This document shows positions 35,446-44,750 of a stretch of 64,000 nt of DNA, piece by piece. This stretch comes from Candidatus Kapaibacterium sp. (GTDB taxonomy: Bacteria; Bacteroidota; Ignavibacteria; Kapaibacteriales; UBA2268). A program made the position numbers and the translations under genes. A model generated the notes under the pieces. That model was not told where the DNA came from. It searched no databases and saw only the letters and a list, made by a program, of their open reading frames with translations. The DNA is taken from the NCBI GenBank assembly GCA_938031175.1, contig CALHGZ010000009.1, positions 124,001 to 188,000 of the forward strand, written 5' to 3'. Every line of letters begins with the position of its first letter. Positions within the stretch are counted from its first letter, which is position 1.

Positions 35446-37062
35446 TTAAAAGTTCCACATAAGTGCAAGAGAGAAAAACATATCTCTTTCTTTGTAATTA
35501 CTCCAAATATAAATATTTGAGTTTAAAAGATTATCAAATTTTCCCATAAGTGTCAAATTTTTTAATAATTTCAGATAAGCACCCCCATAAACATTTGCAT
35601 ATGGAGCGAGTTTAATTTTATTTTCTTCATCAGCAAATCTTGAATCTATATATGTGATACCAATAAACGTGCCAAAATAATCATTCCAGGTTCTTTTATA
35701 GCTTAAATCAGCCTTAATTTTAGGTATATGAGTTATCGTTGCATTACTTAGGTTGTATTTTTCGTTGATATCAGGGCTAAAAATGGACTGGTAGGAGAGA
35801 TTACCAATAATTTTATCATTGTTTGATATATCCCAAAATGCTTCGAGGCTTAGATTCGATTGTTGAGTTTTGGTATATTTGATTTCAAAAGTAGCACTAT
35901 CATTTGAGTTAAAATATGGTGTTCTTTCCTGTAAATTAGATTCAATTAATGCAGTAACTCCCAGATTTGTAAGTGGATGATAGGTTAATGCAGCGTTTAG
36001 TTTTAATGTGTTATATGGGAAATCAATATTAGGAAAATTAGTAACATATGGATTTATCTCATGGAAATAACTGAGATTCCTTTTTTCTAATCCGGAAGAG
36101 GCTGAGCCTGTAATTGTGAAGGATTTATTTATTCTGAATACAGCTATGAAATCTATGAGAAAGCCTCCTCTGGCTATAGCATTTGTATTAGAAGCACCTT
36201 GTAGCCCAGTCTTTAGATTAATAGTTAGATCAGATATTTGATAGCTACCAAAAATGTTCCCTTGGAAAAAATTGGCGGCTTGGTTATGTATATTTTGTAA
36301 ATCAATTGATACATCTCCGCCTATTAATATTCCATGCCAGAAGTTTTTGATTTGGAGATACCCGCCCAATATGTTTTCAGAAAGAGAATTGGGTGATTTA
36401 GTGAATTTAAGTGTAGATAAATTACCGCCAAGCTCGTATCTGTAACTTTCATAATTACCATCAACATCAACATTAAGGCTAATATTTAATACTTCCCGGC
36501 TTGGGGCTTCCGCTATTGAATAAAGCGAATAATCGTTAAGTTTAAAATTAAGATGTGTTATAGTTCGGCTTCCTCCAAAAATCCAGTATTTTTGTGGTGC
36601 TATGTATTCGAGAGCAAGGTCAAAATTTGTTTTTAAATATTCAGCGTTAATTTGATGACCATTACTGAAGTTAATATTTCCAGAAGTTGAAATCTTGTAA
36701 TCATTAATATTGAAATTGTAAGCTGCGTCAATATTGCCGGTAGTGTATTTCCCGAATTCAGCTGAAATATAACCATTGTAATACTGCCTTTTTGGTAAAT
36801 TTTCAGGGAGTGCGTTGAGAGGAAGCATTTGAGGTGGATGCTTCTCCAAATTATTTAAACTATCCAATTCGGATTTATTCATTGGTGAGGTTAGAACAGG
36901 ATTTTGCTTTATGCCAGTTCTTACTGATAATCTTTCAACTCCCTCGATTATAAAAGCGGGTAATTCAATAGGATCTGGCTGTTTACGGGTTTCCTCACTA
37001 TAAATTGATATAATATTGAGGAGAAGAAAAATCAAAACTATAAAAACATGATGTTTTAGCAT
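35446..37062 (-). CDS. Outer-membrane beta-barrel (TonB-dependent receptor-like)
   Basis: A 538-residue protein with a signal peptide (about 5-23) and about 450 residues of alternating amphipathic strands (such as GYISAEFGKYTTGNIDAAYNF and YGGAYLKLLKNLTLMGKF). The terminal strand ends in Phe (ERDMFFSLALMWNF), the usual BAM signal. The strands resemble the barrel of TonB-dependent receptors, but the N-terminal plug domain is absent or very short. A conserved-looking early segment (IELPAFIIEGVER) resembles a TonB-box-like region by position only. It is the second gene in a four-gene unit with TPR, SPOR and TonB-like proteins, which makes an outer-membrane partner role plausible. Confidence 0.8.
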   Translation of the reverse strand: MLKHHVFIVLIFLLLNIISIYSEETRKQPDPIELPAFIIEGVERLSVRTGIKQNPVLTSPMNKSELDSLNNLEKHPPQMLPLNALPENLPKRQYYNGYISAEFGKYTTGNIDAAYNFNINDYKISTSGNINFSNGHQINAEYLKTNFDLALEYIAPQKYWIFGGSRTITHLNFKLNDYSLYSIAEAPSREVLNISLNVDVDGNYESYRYELGGNLSTLKFTKSPNSLSENILGGYLQIKNFWHGILIGGDVSIDLQNIHNQAANFFQGNIFGSYQISDLTINLKTGLQGASNTNAIARGGFLIDFIAVFRINKSFTITGSASSGLEKRNLSYFHEINPYVTNFPNIDFPYNTLKLNAALTYHPLTNLGVTALIESNLQERTPYFNSNDSATFEIKYTKTQQSNLSLEAFWDISNNDKIIGNLSYQSIFSPDINEKYNLSNATITHIPKIKADLSYKRTWNDYFGTFIGITYIDSRFADEENKIKLAPYANVYGGAYLKLLKNLTLMGKFDNLLNSNIYIWSNYKERDMFFSLALMWNF

Positions 37063-37074
37063 AATAATATCATT

Positions 37075-40000
37075 TTATTTTGGTAATCTTTTTAATCTTC
37101 TTTTTGATGTTTTTCCAAAATCATCATCGGGTCGAGTTGATTCGAGGATCTGATATACTTCTTTTGCTTCTGCATAGTTATTGATTTGTTCATAGCATTC
37201 TCCTAAGTTTAATAAAGCAAGAGAATACCAATCTTCAATTCCAACATATTTTTCTCTTACGATTGTGAAAGCTTCAATAGCTTTTTCATATTGTTTTTCA
37301 CGCATCCATAATTCACCGATACTGTATTGAGCTTCTGCGGCGAGCATGATATCGTTAGTATTAACAATAATTCTAGCAAATTCCTGCCTTGCATCTTCAA
37401 AATTGCCCTTAAATCTGTAATACATTGCGATTTTCCACATACTTTGGCTTGCATAGCCTGTATTTGGATAATTTTCCGATACTTCCCTGAATTTTTGTAA
37501 AGCCGAAATTGTATCGCCAACAGCTAATCTTATTTGTGCCATTTCAAAGCTTGCTTGGGCTGCGGATTGATAGTTGGCATATTTTTGTACTATCTGATTG
37601 AAAAGTGATTCAGCTCTGAAAATTGCATTTATTTTTTTTGCGTATAAACCTAATTCGAGTAAACTCAGCGGTGTATAATCGCTTTTTGGATATTTTTTCT
37701 CAAGTCTTTGGAAAGTTTTGTTTGCATTTTCTTCGTCATTAAGGTTGAGATAGCTTTTGATCATCCAATAAAGTGCCTCAGCTGAACGTTCGCTATCTGG
37801 AAATCTCTGCACGATTGTTTCATATTCGCTAATTGCGTCTTTGTATTTCCTGCCTGTATATACTAACTCAGCTTTCTTAAACTGAAAATCCAAAGCAAAT
37901 GGAGAGGTTGGATTAGAAGAGATATATGTATCGATATCCTTTATGACTTCATCTTCTCTGCCGAGAGCCATTAGTGAATATTGGATGCTTCGCATAGCTT
38001 CGGGAGCTATATCGCTTCCGGGATATGATTCGATCACTATTTTGTAGTATTCTATTGCTTTTTCATAATTCCCCTGATTAAAATAAGCATCACCAATTGC
38101 ATAATGTGTCCTTGGAACTAAATCGCTTTGTGGATAAGAGCTTATGAGAAAACGGAAATTATCAATAGCTTCATTATATTTTTTTTGTTGAAATCTGATC
38201 CATCCGATTAGATAAATTGAATTCGGTGCATAAGGTGATTTTGGATAACGGCGGACAAAGTCTAATAGTGCAGAAATACTTCTCTCATAGTCCCCTAATC
38301 TATATAGTGCATGGCATAGCTGATAAGCAGAATATTGGCCATGTTCTGTGTTAGGTGCTAATTTTTTTGCACGTTCGTATGCATTAGCTGCAGCCCTATA
38401 ATTTTTTGTATAAAAATGCCCATCCCCTTGTCTCGATAAAGCTTCTGCAGCAAATTCTGTGTTCGGAAACTCCGTGATAAGTTGGTCAAATGTTTTAGCT
38501 GATTTACTAAATTCTTTCATTCGCAAGTAAGTCCAACCTAAACTGTAAAGTGCTTCTTCTCGGCGGTGAGAATACCTGAATTTTTCAATGAAATTTTCAA
38601 AAGTAACCGCGGCTAAGTTAAGCATTTCTGCACGGTAATAAGCCTCGGCAAGCCAGAATACTGCTTCGTCAATGCGTGGATGGTCCGGAGATTCAGCAGT
38701 AAAAGCAACTAATAAATTAATTGCATCTAGACTTTTATGCGTCATTATGTATGCAATAGCTTGTTTTAAGCGTGCTTCTGCAATGTATTTATGTTTGCCA
38801 GGTAAAAATATTTCCTCGCTATGTTGAGCTAATTTTAAAGCTGCATCATATTCATTAATAGCTTTATTCCATTGTTTAAGTTCGAGATAGGTGGCTCCGA
38901 GCAAGATATGTGTTCTAACAGTTGTTATACCATAAGTGGACTCTCTTTCTGCACGTTCGAGATATTTTTTTGCTTGTTCGTAATCGCCTTCTTCATAGTA
39001 TATTTGCCCTAGTTCAAGTAGGGCAGCTCCGAGAAATTGATAATCGGGCTGGACAGTAATAGTAGATAATTCAATTTTTGCTTGTTCTGTATCCCCGTTT
39101 AATTTGAATGCAATGCTTTTATAAAGTTTTGAGATATCTTTTATTCTGAGTTCATCAGGGGTATTAGAATTGTCGTTGATTACTAGCTCGTATAGATCTA
39201 TAGCTTTTTTGAAGTTATTTAAATTGAGCATAGCCCAGGCGAGACTAAATCTAACTGAATTAATAAGCCTTGAATTCTGATAGGTTTCAAGAAATGATGT
39301 AAGGATTAATTCTGCATTTTTGAAATTACCGCTTAAAATATTTGCTTCTCCACTAAGATAGTGAATTTCTTCTTTTATATTTTCAGAATTTGTTTGATCT
39401 TCGTATAATTTACCTGTTGAATCTTTAGCTTCTATATGTTCTATTGTAATTTTAGCTTTTTCGAGTAGAGCAATAGCTGCATGAGGCTGGCGAAGTATCA
39501 ATCTATTATTAGCTTCCCTTATTAAAGAGGATAAATAGCTATTGCTGAATTGGTATTTCTTTTGTATTTGCGCGTAATAATTAATTGCTTCTTCATATTT
39601 TCTATTAATCTCGGCAATTTGACCGAGTGCATATAGTGCATCGTCAGTGAGTTTACCATCGGGAAATTTTTCAATACATTCGAGTAGTAATGGCTGTGCA
39701 TCCTGATGTTTACCTTGATGTGCCATTGAGATAGCCTGCCAGTACAGCGAAATATGAGCTAAATCACGATAAAGGCTATCTTGTCGATTTTGAAATTCAA
39801 TAGTAGATATTTTATATGAAAAAGCGAGTATTTTTTCTGCAGAAGCATAATCTCTTTGTTCAAGAGCAATAAATGAGCGTAATAGTGCTGCTGGAGCGAT
39901 GAATGGTGAGTTTGGTTTATCGTTTATTAACTCGGACAATGTAACGTCGGCAAGTTTATAGCTTTTTGAGGAAAGGTAGATTTGAGCCTTAATTAAAATT

Positions 40001-40212
40001 GCTTTATCATTTGAGGGATTATTTGGGAATCGGCTTATTGATTTGTTTATATCTTCTTCGGATTTTCTTAAAATACCGAAATTGAGCCAATTTTCAGCAT
40101 TTTCTATATATTTTGTGCCATAATCGTAAAGTGGACTGACTACCTGAGAATGGGTAATAAATGTAAAAACTAATAATAGTGATAAAGATGTCAATATTAT
40201 TTTTTGATTCAT
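37075..40212 (-). CDS. Large exported TPR-repeat protein
   Basis: A 1045-residue protein with a signal peptide (about residues 4-22) followed almost entirely by tetratricopeptide repeats (I count more than 20 by eye) of the YbgF/BamD type. Typical repeats read AEALSRQGDGHFYTKNYRAAANAY, APNSIYLIGWIRFQQKKYNEA and PRTHYAIGDAYFNQGNYEKAIEYY, with P-SD or P-SE turns between. It probably lies in the periplasm or on the outer membrane as a scaffold. It is the first gene of the module that continues with a beta-barrel, a SPOR protein and a TonB-like protein, 12 bases from the barrel gene. The 413-base region upstream holds a regular CTGACA repeat. Confidence 0.9.
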   Translation of the reverse strand: MNQKIILTSLSLLLVFTFITHSQVVSPLYDYGTKYIENAENWLNFGILRKSEEDINKSISRFPNNPSNDKAILIKAQIYLSSKSYKLADVTLSELINDKPNSPFIAPAALLRSFIALEQRDYASAEKILAFSYKISTIEFQNRQDSLYRDLAHISLYWQAISMAHQGKHQDAQPLLLECIEKFPDGKLTDDALYALGQIAEINRKYEEAINYYAQIQKKYQFSNSYLSSLIREANNRLILRQPHAAIALLEKAKITIEHIEAKDSTGKLYEDQTNSENIKEEIHYLSGEANILSGNFKNAELILTSFLETYQNSRLINSVRFSLAWAMLNLNNFKKAIDLYELVINDNSNTPDELRIKDISKLYKSIAFKLNGDTEQAKIELSTITVQPDYQFLGAALLELGQIYYEEGDYEQAKKYLERAERESTYGITTVRTHILLGATYLELKQWNKAINEYDAALKLAQHSEEIFLPGKHKYIAEARLKQAIAYIMTHKSLDAINLLVAFTAESPDHPRIDEAVFWLAEAYYRAEMLNLAAVTFENFIEKFRYSHRREEALYSLGWTYLRMKEFSKSAKTFDQLITEFPNTEFAAEALSRQGDGHFYTKNYRAAANAYERAKKLAPNTEHGQYSAYQLCHALYRLGDYERSISALLDFVRRYPKSPYAPNSIYLIGWIRFQQKKYNEAIDNFRFLISSYPQSDLVPRTHYAIGDAYFNQGNYEKAIEYYKIVIESYPGSDIAPEAMRSIQYSLMALGREDEVIKDIDTYISSNPTSPFALDFQFKKAELVYTGRKYKDAISEYETIVQRFPDSERSAEALYWMIKSYLNLNDEENANKTFQRLEKKYPKSDYTPLSLLELGLYAKKINAIFRAESLFNQIVQKYANYQSAAQASFEMAQIRLAVGDTISALQKFREVSENYPNTGYASQSMWKIAMYYRFKGNFEDARQEFARIIVNTNDIMLAAEAQYSIGELWMREKQYEKAIEAFTIVREKYVGIEDWYSLALLNLGECYEQINNYAEAKEVYQILESTRPDDDFGKTSKRRLKRLPK

Positions 40213-40340
40213 TTTATTGCTTTCGAGTTTGGTTTATATAATTAACATATCGTGATAATGCTATTATATCGAAAATAAATTAAATTTGCGAAATTTATGA
40301 CTATGCTGCAACGAAATATACAAACTTTTGTGCAAAAAAT

Positions 40341-40406
40341 CTGACAAAATTTAAATTATTGCATAAAATCCTGACATAATTCTTTTTTTCGAATGCCTTT
40401 CTGACA
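40341..40406. repeat. Three CTGACA direct repeats at exact 30-base spacing
   Basis: The hexamer CTGACA occurs at 40341, 40371 and 40401, each 30 bases apart. The last two share a T after it (CTGACAT). Spacing close to three helical turns would put the copies on one face of the DNA. The same hexamer appears once more, on the minus strand, at 41471-41476 upstream of the sigma factor gene. A regulator binding site is possible; chance is not excluded. Confidence 0.4.
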
Positions 40407-40596
40407 TACCATTATTAAGCAGTTACTTGAAAGAATACTATAAATTTTTGCTTTTGTTTCTCGGGCATCAATTTTTAACAAGAAAATTATACCGTAAACT
40501 TAGCATTAAATTATATCTGAATTTTGTAAAATTTGTTGAAATTTTTTGATTTAATAATCTAAATCAAGAGATTCATTAGGTCGAAAATTTAGCAAA

Positions 40597-40619
40597 TACC
40601 CGCAGTAAAACTGCGGGTA
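40597..40619 (-). terminator. Terminator-like hairpin after ECF sigma gene
   Basis: A perfect 9-base stem (TACCCGCAG, 40597-40605, with CTGCGGGTA, 40611-40619) and a 5-base loop lie 6 bases after the stop of the sigma factor gene on the minus strand. Only a weak T-rich run follows. The strong stem in an AT-rich region makes a transcription end likely. Confidence 0.7.
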
Positions 40620-40625
40620 GATTTG

Positions 40626-41267
40626 TTAGTTTTCGTTTAATGAAGCATAGAGATGTTTTAATCGTTTTCTTAGGTGTAAAACAGCGTATCTTTTTCTGGC
40701 GAGTAATGTGTTTATATTGACACCTGTATCTTCACTCATTTCTCTGAAGGAGACGCCTTCAAATTCATTTTTAACAAATACAATTCTTTGTTCTTCAGGT
40801 AATTCAGCTAATCCTTCTTGCACCGATTCCCAAATTGTTTTTCTTAGTAAATCATTATCAGGTGTGGAGGTGAAATCACCGAGGAAGTGTTCGAAAGTAT
40901 CAACGCCCTCTTCAGCTTGTCCTGGGGTTTGTAAGTCTGAGAAAGTTTCAGCGCGTTTTTTTCTATAAGAATCAATTATTCTATTTCTAACAGCTGTAAA
41001 GACCCAGGAGGCAATGTTTTCAATTGGTTTTTGTACATTTTTTGAGGCTGCAAGAACATTAGTAAAAACATCTTGCAATATATCTTCAGCTTCTTCTTGG
41101 CTGCGCACACGTTGGCGTATAAACCCAAGAAATTTCTTTCTATCGGTTCTGAAAAGATGCTCAATTTGGCTCGCTAAATCGATCTGAGCAGAATTTTCTT
41201 TTTTGTTCTTCATCTCGTTGCTTTTAGCAACACGATTTGAACGGATTTTACCTTTTTCTTTTTTCAT
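40626..41267 (-). CDS. ECF-type RNA polymerase sigma factor
   Basis: A 213-residue sigma-70 family factor of the extracytoplasmic-function group. Region 2 spans about residues 44-105 (FLGFIRQRVRSQEEAEDILQ, then IASWVFTAVRNRIIDSYRKK). Region 4 is about 150-205 (LPEEQRIVFVKNEFEGVSFREM with the helix-turn-helix NINTLLARKRYAVLHLRKRL). There is a basic, Lys-rich N-terminal extension of about 30 residues; an ATG at 41213 would remove 18 of them. No anti-sigma gene is adjacent, which is unusual for the group. A terminator follows, so it is a separate unit from the TPR operon downstream. Confidence 0.92.
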   Translation of the reverse strand: MKKEKGKIRSNRVAKSNEMKNKKENSAQIDLASQIEHLFRTDRKKFLGFIRQRVRSQEEAEDILQDVFTNVLAASKNVQKPIENIASWVFTAVRNRIIDSYRKKRAETFSDLQTPGQAEEGVDTFEHFLGDFTSTPDNDLLRKTIWESVQEGLAELPEEQRIVFVKNEFEGVSFREMSEDTGVNINTLLARKRYAVLHLRKRLKHLYASLNEN

Positions 41268-41545
41268 TTTAAACTCTCTTTCTATACCTAATTGTGAACA
41301 ATAATTATATCATCAGGTATAAATCCGTCATAAAAACCTTAAATTTGTTAATAAAATTTTTTTGTACCATTTTTCTAATGTAATAGACACTTATTTTTTC
41401 AAAAAGTTTCAAAATTTCTTTTACTATACGTTCAAAATTACGAAAATTTTAAATATTTAGTATGTCAAAATGTCAGATTAATTTAAAAAATCGTCTTAAT
41501 ATAGTGTAATAATAAAAAATTATGCCAAACTAATATTAATTTTTG
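41268..41545. other. Intergenic region upstream of ECF sigma gene
   Basis: About 280 bases, very AT-rich, with no credible frame. It should hold the sigma gene promoter. One CTGACA is on the minus strand (41471-41476), 204 bases upstream of the ATG, matching the hexamer seen three times upstream of the TPR operon. Confidence 0.45.
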
Positions 41546-42262
41546 CTAATCAATTATTTTTTTCCCAACTGGCATAATATATATGGGTTCTTCATTAACA
41601 GGGATATTGAGAGTTTTTTTGACTTTGTCATTGTAGAAAGCGCCGATAACGACACAACCAAGCCCTAAAGTATAAGCTTGGAGATAGATGTTTTGAGCTG
41701 AATGTCCAACTTCTATGTACACATATTTGATTCCTCTTTCGCCATATTTAATCGTTGTGCGTTCAAAAACAGCTGCAAAAACTATTACAATGGCAGCATC
41801 TATGATACTTGATTGACCAAGTGCTGAGCTAGCCAAATCCATTCTTTTGTCACCTATCTGTAGTAATGCTAATTCGTGTTTTATTGGATCATATTTATAA
41901 ATTCCTTGTTTAAGGTCAATCACATTGCCAGAAACTAGGTAAATTTCGAGAGGGTATAAAGCTCCAGCAGATGGAGCAGTGCGTAAATTCCATGTTGGAT
42001 CTGTTATTCCCTGCGCTGACCAAAGTAGTTGTGAGACTTCTTCTAAAGTCAATGGTGCATTACTGTAGCTTCTGATTGAACGGCGATTATGAATTGCTCT
42101 TTCGACAGATACTTCTCCATCATATCTTGGTTCAGGTAATTGAATCATTTCAATATTCGATTTTTGCATATTCTGACCATTTAATGGATTGAAATTGATG
42201 ATTAATCCGATAAAAATGATAGTTAAAGATACTAAAGATACGATTAATATGGTTTTTTTCAT
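41546..42262 (-). CDS. SagB/ThcOx-type nitroreductase-family oxidoreductase
   Basis: A flavin-dependent oxidoreductase of the SagB/ThcOx clade of the nitroreductase fold, 238 residues. A signal or anchor helix (about 5-24) precedes the domain, which shows the family markers HNRRSIRSYSNAPLTLEEVSQLLWSAQG (about 58-85, given in part), TAPSAGALYPLEIYLV and LGLGCVVIGAF. SagB enzymes oxidise azolines in peptide natural products, but many stand-alone relatives have unknown substrates. No precursor peptide, cyclodehydratase or TOMM gene is nearby, so a general redox role is more likely. An N-terminal membrane segment would put the enzyme outside the cytoplasm, unusual for a flavin enzyme. Confidence 0.85.
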   Translation of the reverse strand: MKKTILIVSLVSLTIIFIGLIINFNPLNGQNMQKSNIEMIQLPEPRYDGEVSVERAIHNRRSIRSYSNAPLTLEEVSQLLWSAQGITDPTWNLRTAPSAGALYPLEIYLVSGNVIDLKQGIYKYDPIKHELALLQIGDKRMDLASSALGQSSIIDAAIVIVFAAVFERTTIKYGERGIKYVYIEVGHSAQNIYLQAYTLGLGCVVIGAFYNDKVKKTLNIPVNEEPIYIMPVGKKIID

Positions 42263-42370
42263 TTTTACTATTGTTATTGTTATAATTATATAGAATTTAA
42301 ATAAATTAATACTACTTAAGTTTTCGTCATTTTGGGATATTAGCTTTAAGAAATAGCTTTGTACACCAGA

Positions 42371-44383
42371 TTAGAATGTATGGTTGATTGCATCATCAAT
42401 AAGCTCATCATGAGCGAAATTAGGCATTGTAATTTTTAAAAGAGGTTCCTTTTCCATAGCTTTTTTTACTGTGAAAATTGCATTTGGATTTCTTGCCCAT
42501 GAGCGTCTTGCTAAACCATTGTTGACATCCCAATAGAGCATCATTTGAAGTTTTTTATCAGCTGAGTCAGTTCCATCAAGGACAAGACCAAAACCGCCAT
42601 TTATAACTTCACCCCAACCTACGCCACCTCCATTATGAATCGAAACCCATGTAGCACCACGGAAAGCATCACCTATGACATTTTGTACTGACATATCGGC
42701 TGTAAATTTTGAGCCATCATAAATATTGGCAGTTTCTCTGAATGGGGAATCAGTTCCGGAAACATCATGGTGGTCGCGTCCTAAAACTATTGGTGCTTTA
42801 ATTTCGCCATTTCTAATTGCGCGGTTAAATTCTTTTGCTATTTCTATTCTTGCATTAGAATCAGCATACAAAATTCTTGCTTGTGAACCAACAACTAAAT
42901 TATTTGCTTTTGCATTGATAATCCAGTTTAAGTTATCTCTTAACTGGGTTTTTATTTCATCGGGAGCGGTTTTGAGAAGTTCTTTTAGAACATTTGCAGC
43001 AATTTTATCTGTTATTTCAAGATCTTCACTTTGACCGGAAGTACAAACCCAGCGGAAGGGACCAAATCCATAATCGAAGCACATAGGTCCCATAATATTT
43101 TCGACATAGGATGGGTATTTGTAGTTACCTTTATCGTCGAAAATATTTGCACCGGCGCGACCGGCTTCAAGTAGAAATGCATTTCCATAATCAAAAAAGT
43201 ACATTCCTTGGGAAGCTAATTTGTTTATGGCTTCAACTTGCCTAATGAGGGAGTATTTGACCTTTTCTTTGAAAGTTGTTGGGTTTTTTGCCATTAATTC
43301 ATTCGACTCTTCGAATGTTAATCCAACGGGATAGTATCCACCGGCAAAAGGATTGTGAAGAGAGGTTTGGTCAGAGCCGATATCAACCTTTATGCTTTTT
43401 GAAATCAGAAATTCCCATAAATCAACTATATTACCAAGGTATCCGATTGAGACGGCTTCGGAATTTTTCTGGGCTTTATCAATTCTGATGGCTAATTTAT
43501 CTAAATTGGTGTAAATTTCGTTAAGCCACCCCTGAGAATGGCGTTTATGCAAAGCTTTGGGATTAATTTCTGCAATTACTCCAACAGCCCCAGCTATGAC
43601 TGAAGCTTTTGCTTGAGCACCTGACATACCGCCTAATCCTGAACTTACAAATAATTTACCATTTAAACTATCATATCCATTGAGTCGGCCTGCATTTAAC
43701 AAAGTGATAGTAGTACCGTGGACAATGCCTTGTGGGCCAATATACATATATGATCCGGCAGTCATTTGTCCATATTGGGTAACTCCTAATGCGTTGAAGC
43801 GTTCGTAATTTTCTTTATCAGAGTAATTTGGTATTATCATGCCATTTGTAACGACAACTCTTGGGGCATCTGGATGTGATGGGAAAATTCCGAGGGGGTG
43901 ACCGGAATACATAATAAGGGTTTGTTCATCAGTCATTTCAGCTAAATATTTCATAGTCAATCTGTATTGAGCCCAATTTTGGAATACAGCACCATTGCCT
44001 CCATAAGTAATAAGCTCGTGTGGATGCTGGGCAACAGCTTCGTCTAAGTTATTGGAAATCATTAACATAATTGCAGCACAATGTTTAGATTTATGGGGAT
44101 AATGGTCTATTGGGCGTGCATATATTTTGTATCTGGGACGAAAGCGGTACATATATATTCTACCATAGATTTTTAGTTCTTCAGCGAATTCAAATGCTAA
44201 AACTTGGTGATGCTTTTCATTGAAATATCTAAGTGCGTTTTTAAGGGCTAATTTTTTCTCATCTTTAGTTAGAGTATCACTTCTTTTGGGTGCGTGATTT
44301 ACAGATTCGTCATACGGAAGAGGCTCTGGTAATTCATCAGGTATGCCTTCTAGAATGGCTTTTTGGAATTCATCAATATTCAT
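42371..44383 (-). CDS. hutU: Urocanate hydratase
   Basis: NAD+-dependent enzyme converting urocanate to imidazolonepropionate in histidine degradation. At 670 residues it is of the longer form found in Bacteroidota and eukaryotes (the classical bacterial enzyme has about 555). Conserved motifs include YSGHPLGIFPSH, VVTNGMIIPNYS, SGLGGMSGAQ near the NAD site, GSDQTSLHNPFAGGYYPVG and FRWVCTSGQ with the cysteine expected in the active site. The start is the ATG at 44383; a TTG four codons earlier would overlap the previous gene's end. The rest of the pathway (hutH, hutI, ftcD or hutG) is absent here, so it is an orphan in this window. DUF971 is immediately upstream, 4 bases away. Confidence 0.96.
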   Translation of the reverse strand: MNIDEFQKAILEGIPDELPEPLPYDESVNHAPKRSDTLTKDEKKLALKNALRYFNEKHHQVLAFEFAEELKIYGRIYMYRFRPRYKIYARPIDHYPHKSKHCAAIMLMISNNLDEAVAQHPHELITYGGNGAVFQNWAQYRLTMKYLAEMTDEQTLIMYSGHPLGIFPSHPDAPRVVVTNGMIIPNYSDKENYERFNALGVTQYGQMTAGSYMYIGPQGIVHGTTITLLNAGRLNGYDSLNGKLFVSSGLGGMSGAQAKASVIAGAVGVIAEINPKALHKRHSQGWLNEIYTNLDKLAIRIDKAQKNSEAVSIGYLGNIVDLWEFLISKSIKVDIGSDQTSLHNPFAGGYYPVGLTFEESNELMAKNPTTFKEKVKYSLIRQVEAINKLASQGMYFFDYGNAFLLEAGRAGANIFDDKGNYKYPSYVENIMGPMCFDYGFGPFRWVCTSGQSEDLEITDKIAANVLKELLKTAPDEIKTQLRDNLNWIINAKANNLVVGSQARILYADSNARIEIAKEFNRAIRNGEIKAPIVLGRDHHDVSGTDSPFRETANIYDGSKFTADMSVQNVIGDAFRGATWVSIHNGGGVGWGEVINGGFGLVLDGTDSADKKLQMMLYWDVNNGLARRSWARNPNAIFTVKKAMEKEPLLKITMPNFAHDELIDDAINHTF

Positions 44384-44387
44384 TTTA

Positions 44388-44750
44388 CTAACCAAATTTT
44401 TTTTCTAATTCTTCTAATTCTTGTTGTTCGAGGGCGTGTTTTTTGAAAATTTCTCTAAGATTTTCCCAAGTATATATACCTGTATTATGTCCATCTCCCC
44501 ACTCAACAGCAATAGCATAATTTCCAACTTTTTTTATATTCTTCAAATCATTCATACCTGCTTTGAATGTCGAAAGTAAAGGAACATCCATACTAAAAGA
44601 GGACTTTTTTTGCTCGGTTGTGCATAGTGCACAGGGACATTCCTTCCTTAAATGCTCTAGTTTGATTGTAGCACTAAATCCATCACTAAATTCGCAAGCC
44701 AGAAGATATGGCTTGGGTTTATAAATCTTTATAGGTTTAATAGTTGACAT
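44388..44750 (-). CDS. DUF971 family protein
   Basis: A 120-residue DUF971 protein (gamma-butyrobetaine hydroxylase N-terminal-like). The signature region includes LACEFSDGFSATIKLEHLR, the cysteine motif ECPCALC (C-x-C-xx-C) and the end segment AIAVEWGDGHNTGIYTWENLR. DUF971 also occurs as the C-terminal domain of HCF101/Mrp-type Fe-S carriers, so a metal- or Fe-S-related role is plausible. It is in the same run as hutU, and its promoter faces that of qmoA across 222 bases. The Fe-S-rich qmo operon on the other side is suggestive, but co-regulation is not shown. Confidence 0.88.
   Translation of the reverse strand: MSTIKPIKIYKPKPYLLACEFSDGFSATIKLEHLRKECPCALCTTEQKKSSFSMDVPLLSTFKAGMNDLKNIKKVGNYAIAVEWGDGHNTGIYTWENLREIFKKHALEQQELEELEKKFG

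Larger units (their letters stand above)
40213..40625. promoter_or_regulatory. Intergenic region upstream of the TPR operon
   Basis: About 410 bases with no gene. It holds the upstream region of the TPR-barrel-SPOR-TonB operon (minus strand), the three CTGACA repeats at 40341, 40371 and 40401, and near its far end the terminator hairpin of the sigma factor gene (40597-40619). No promoter can be placed with confidence. Confidence 0.5.

Noticed and set aside
40341-40406. CRISPR-like array from the regularly spaced CTGACA copies
   Set aside because: The repeated unit is only 6 bases, with just three copies and no spacer-repeat structure or cas gene.
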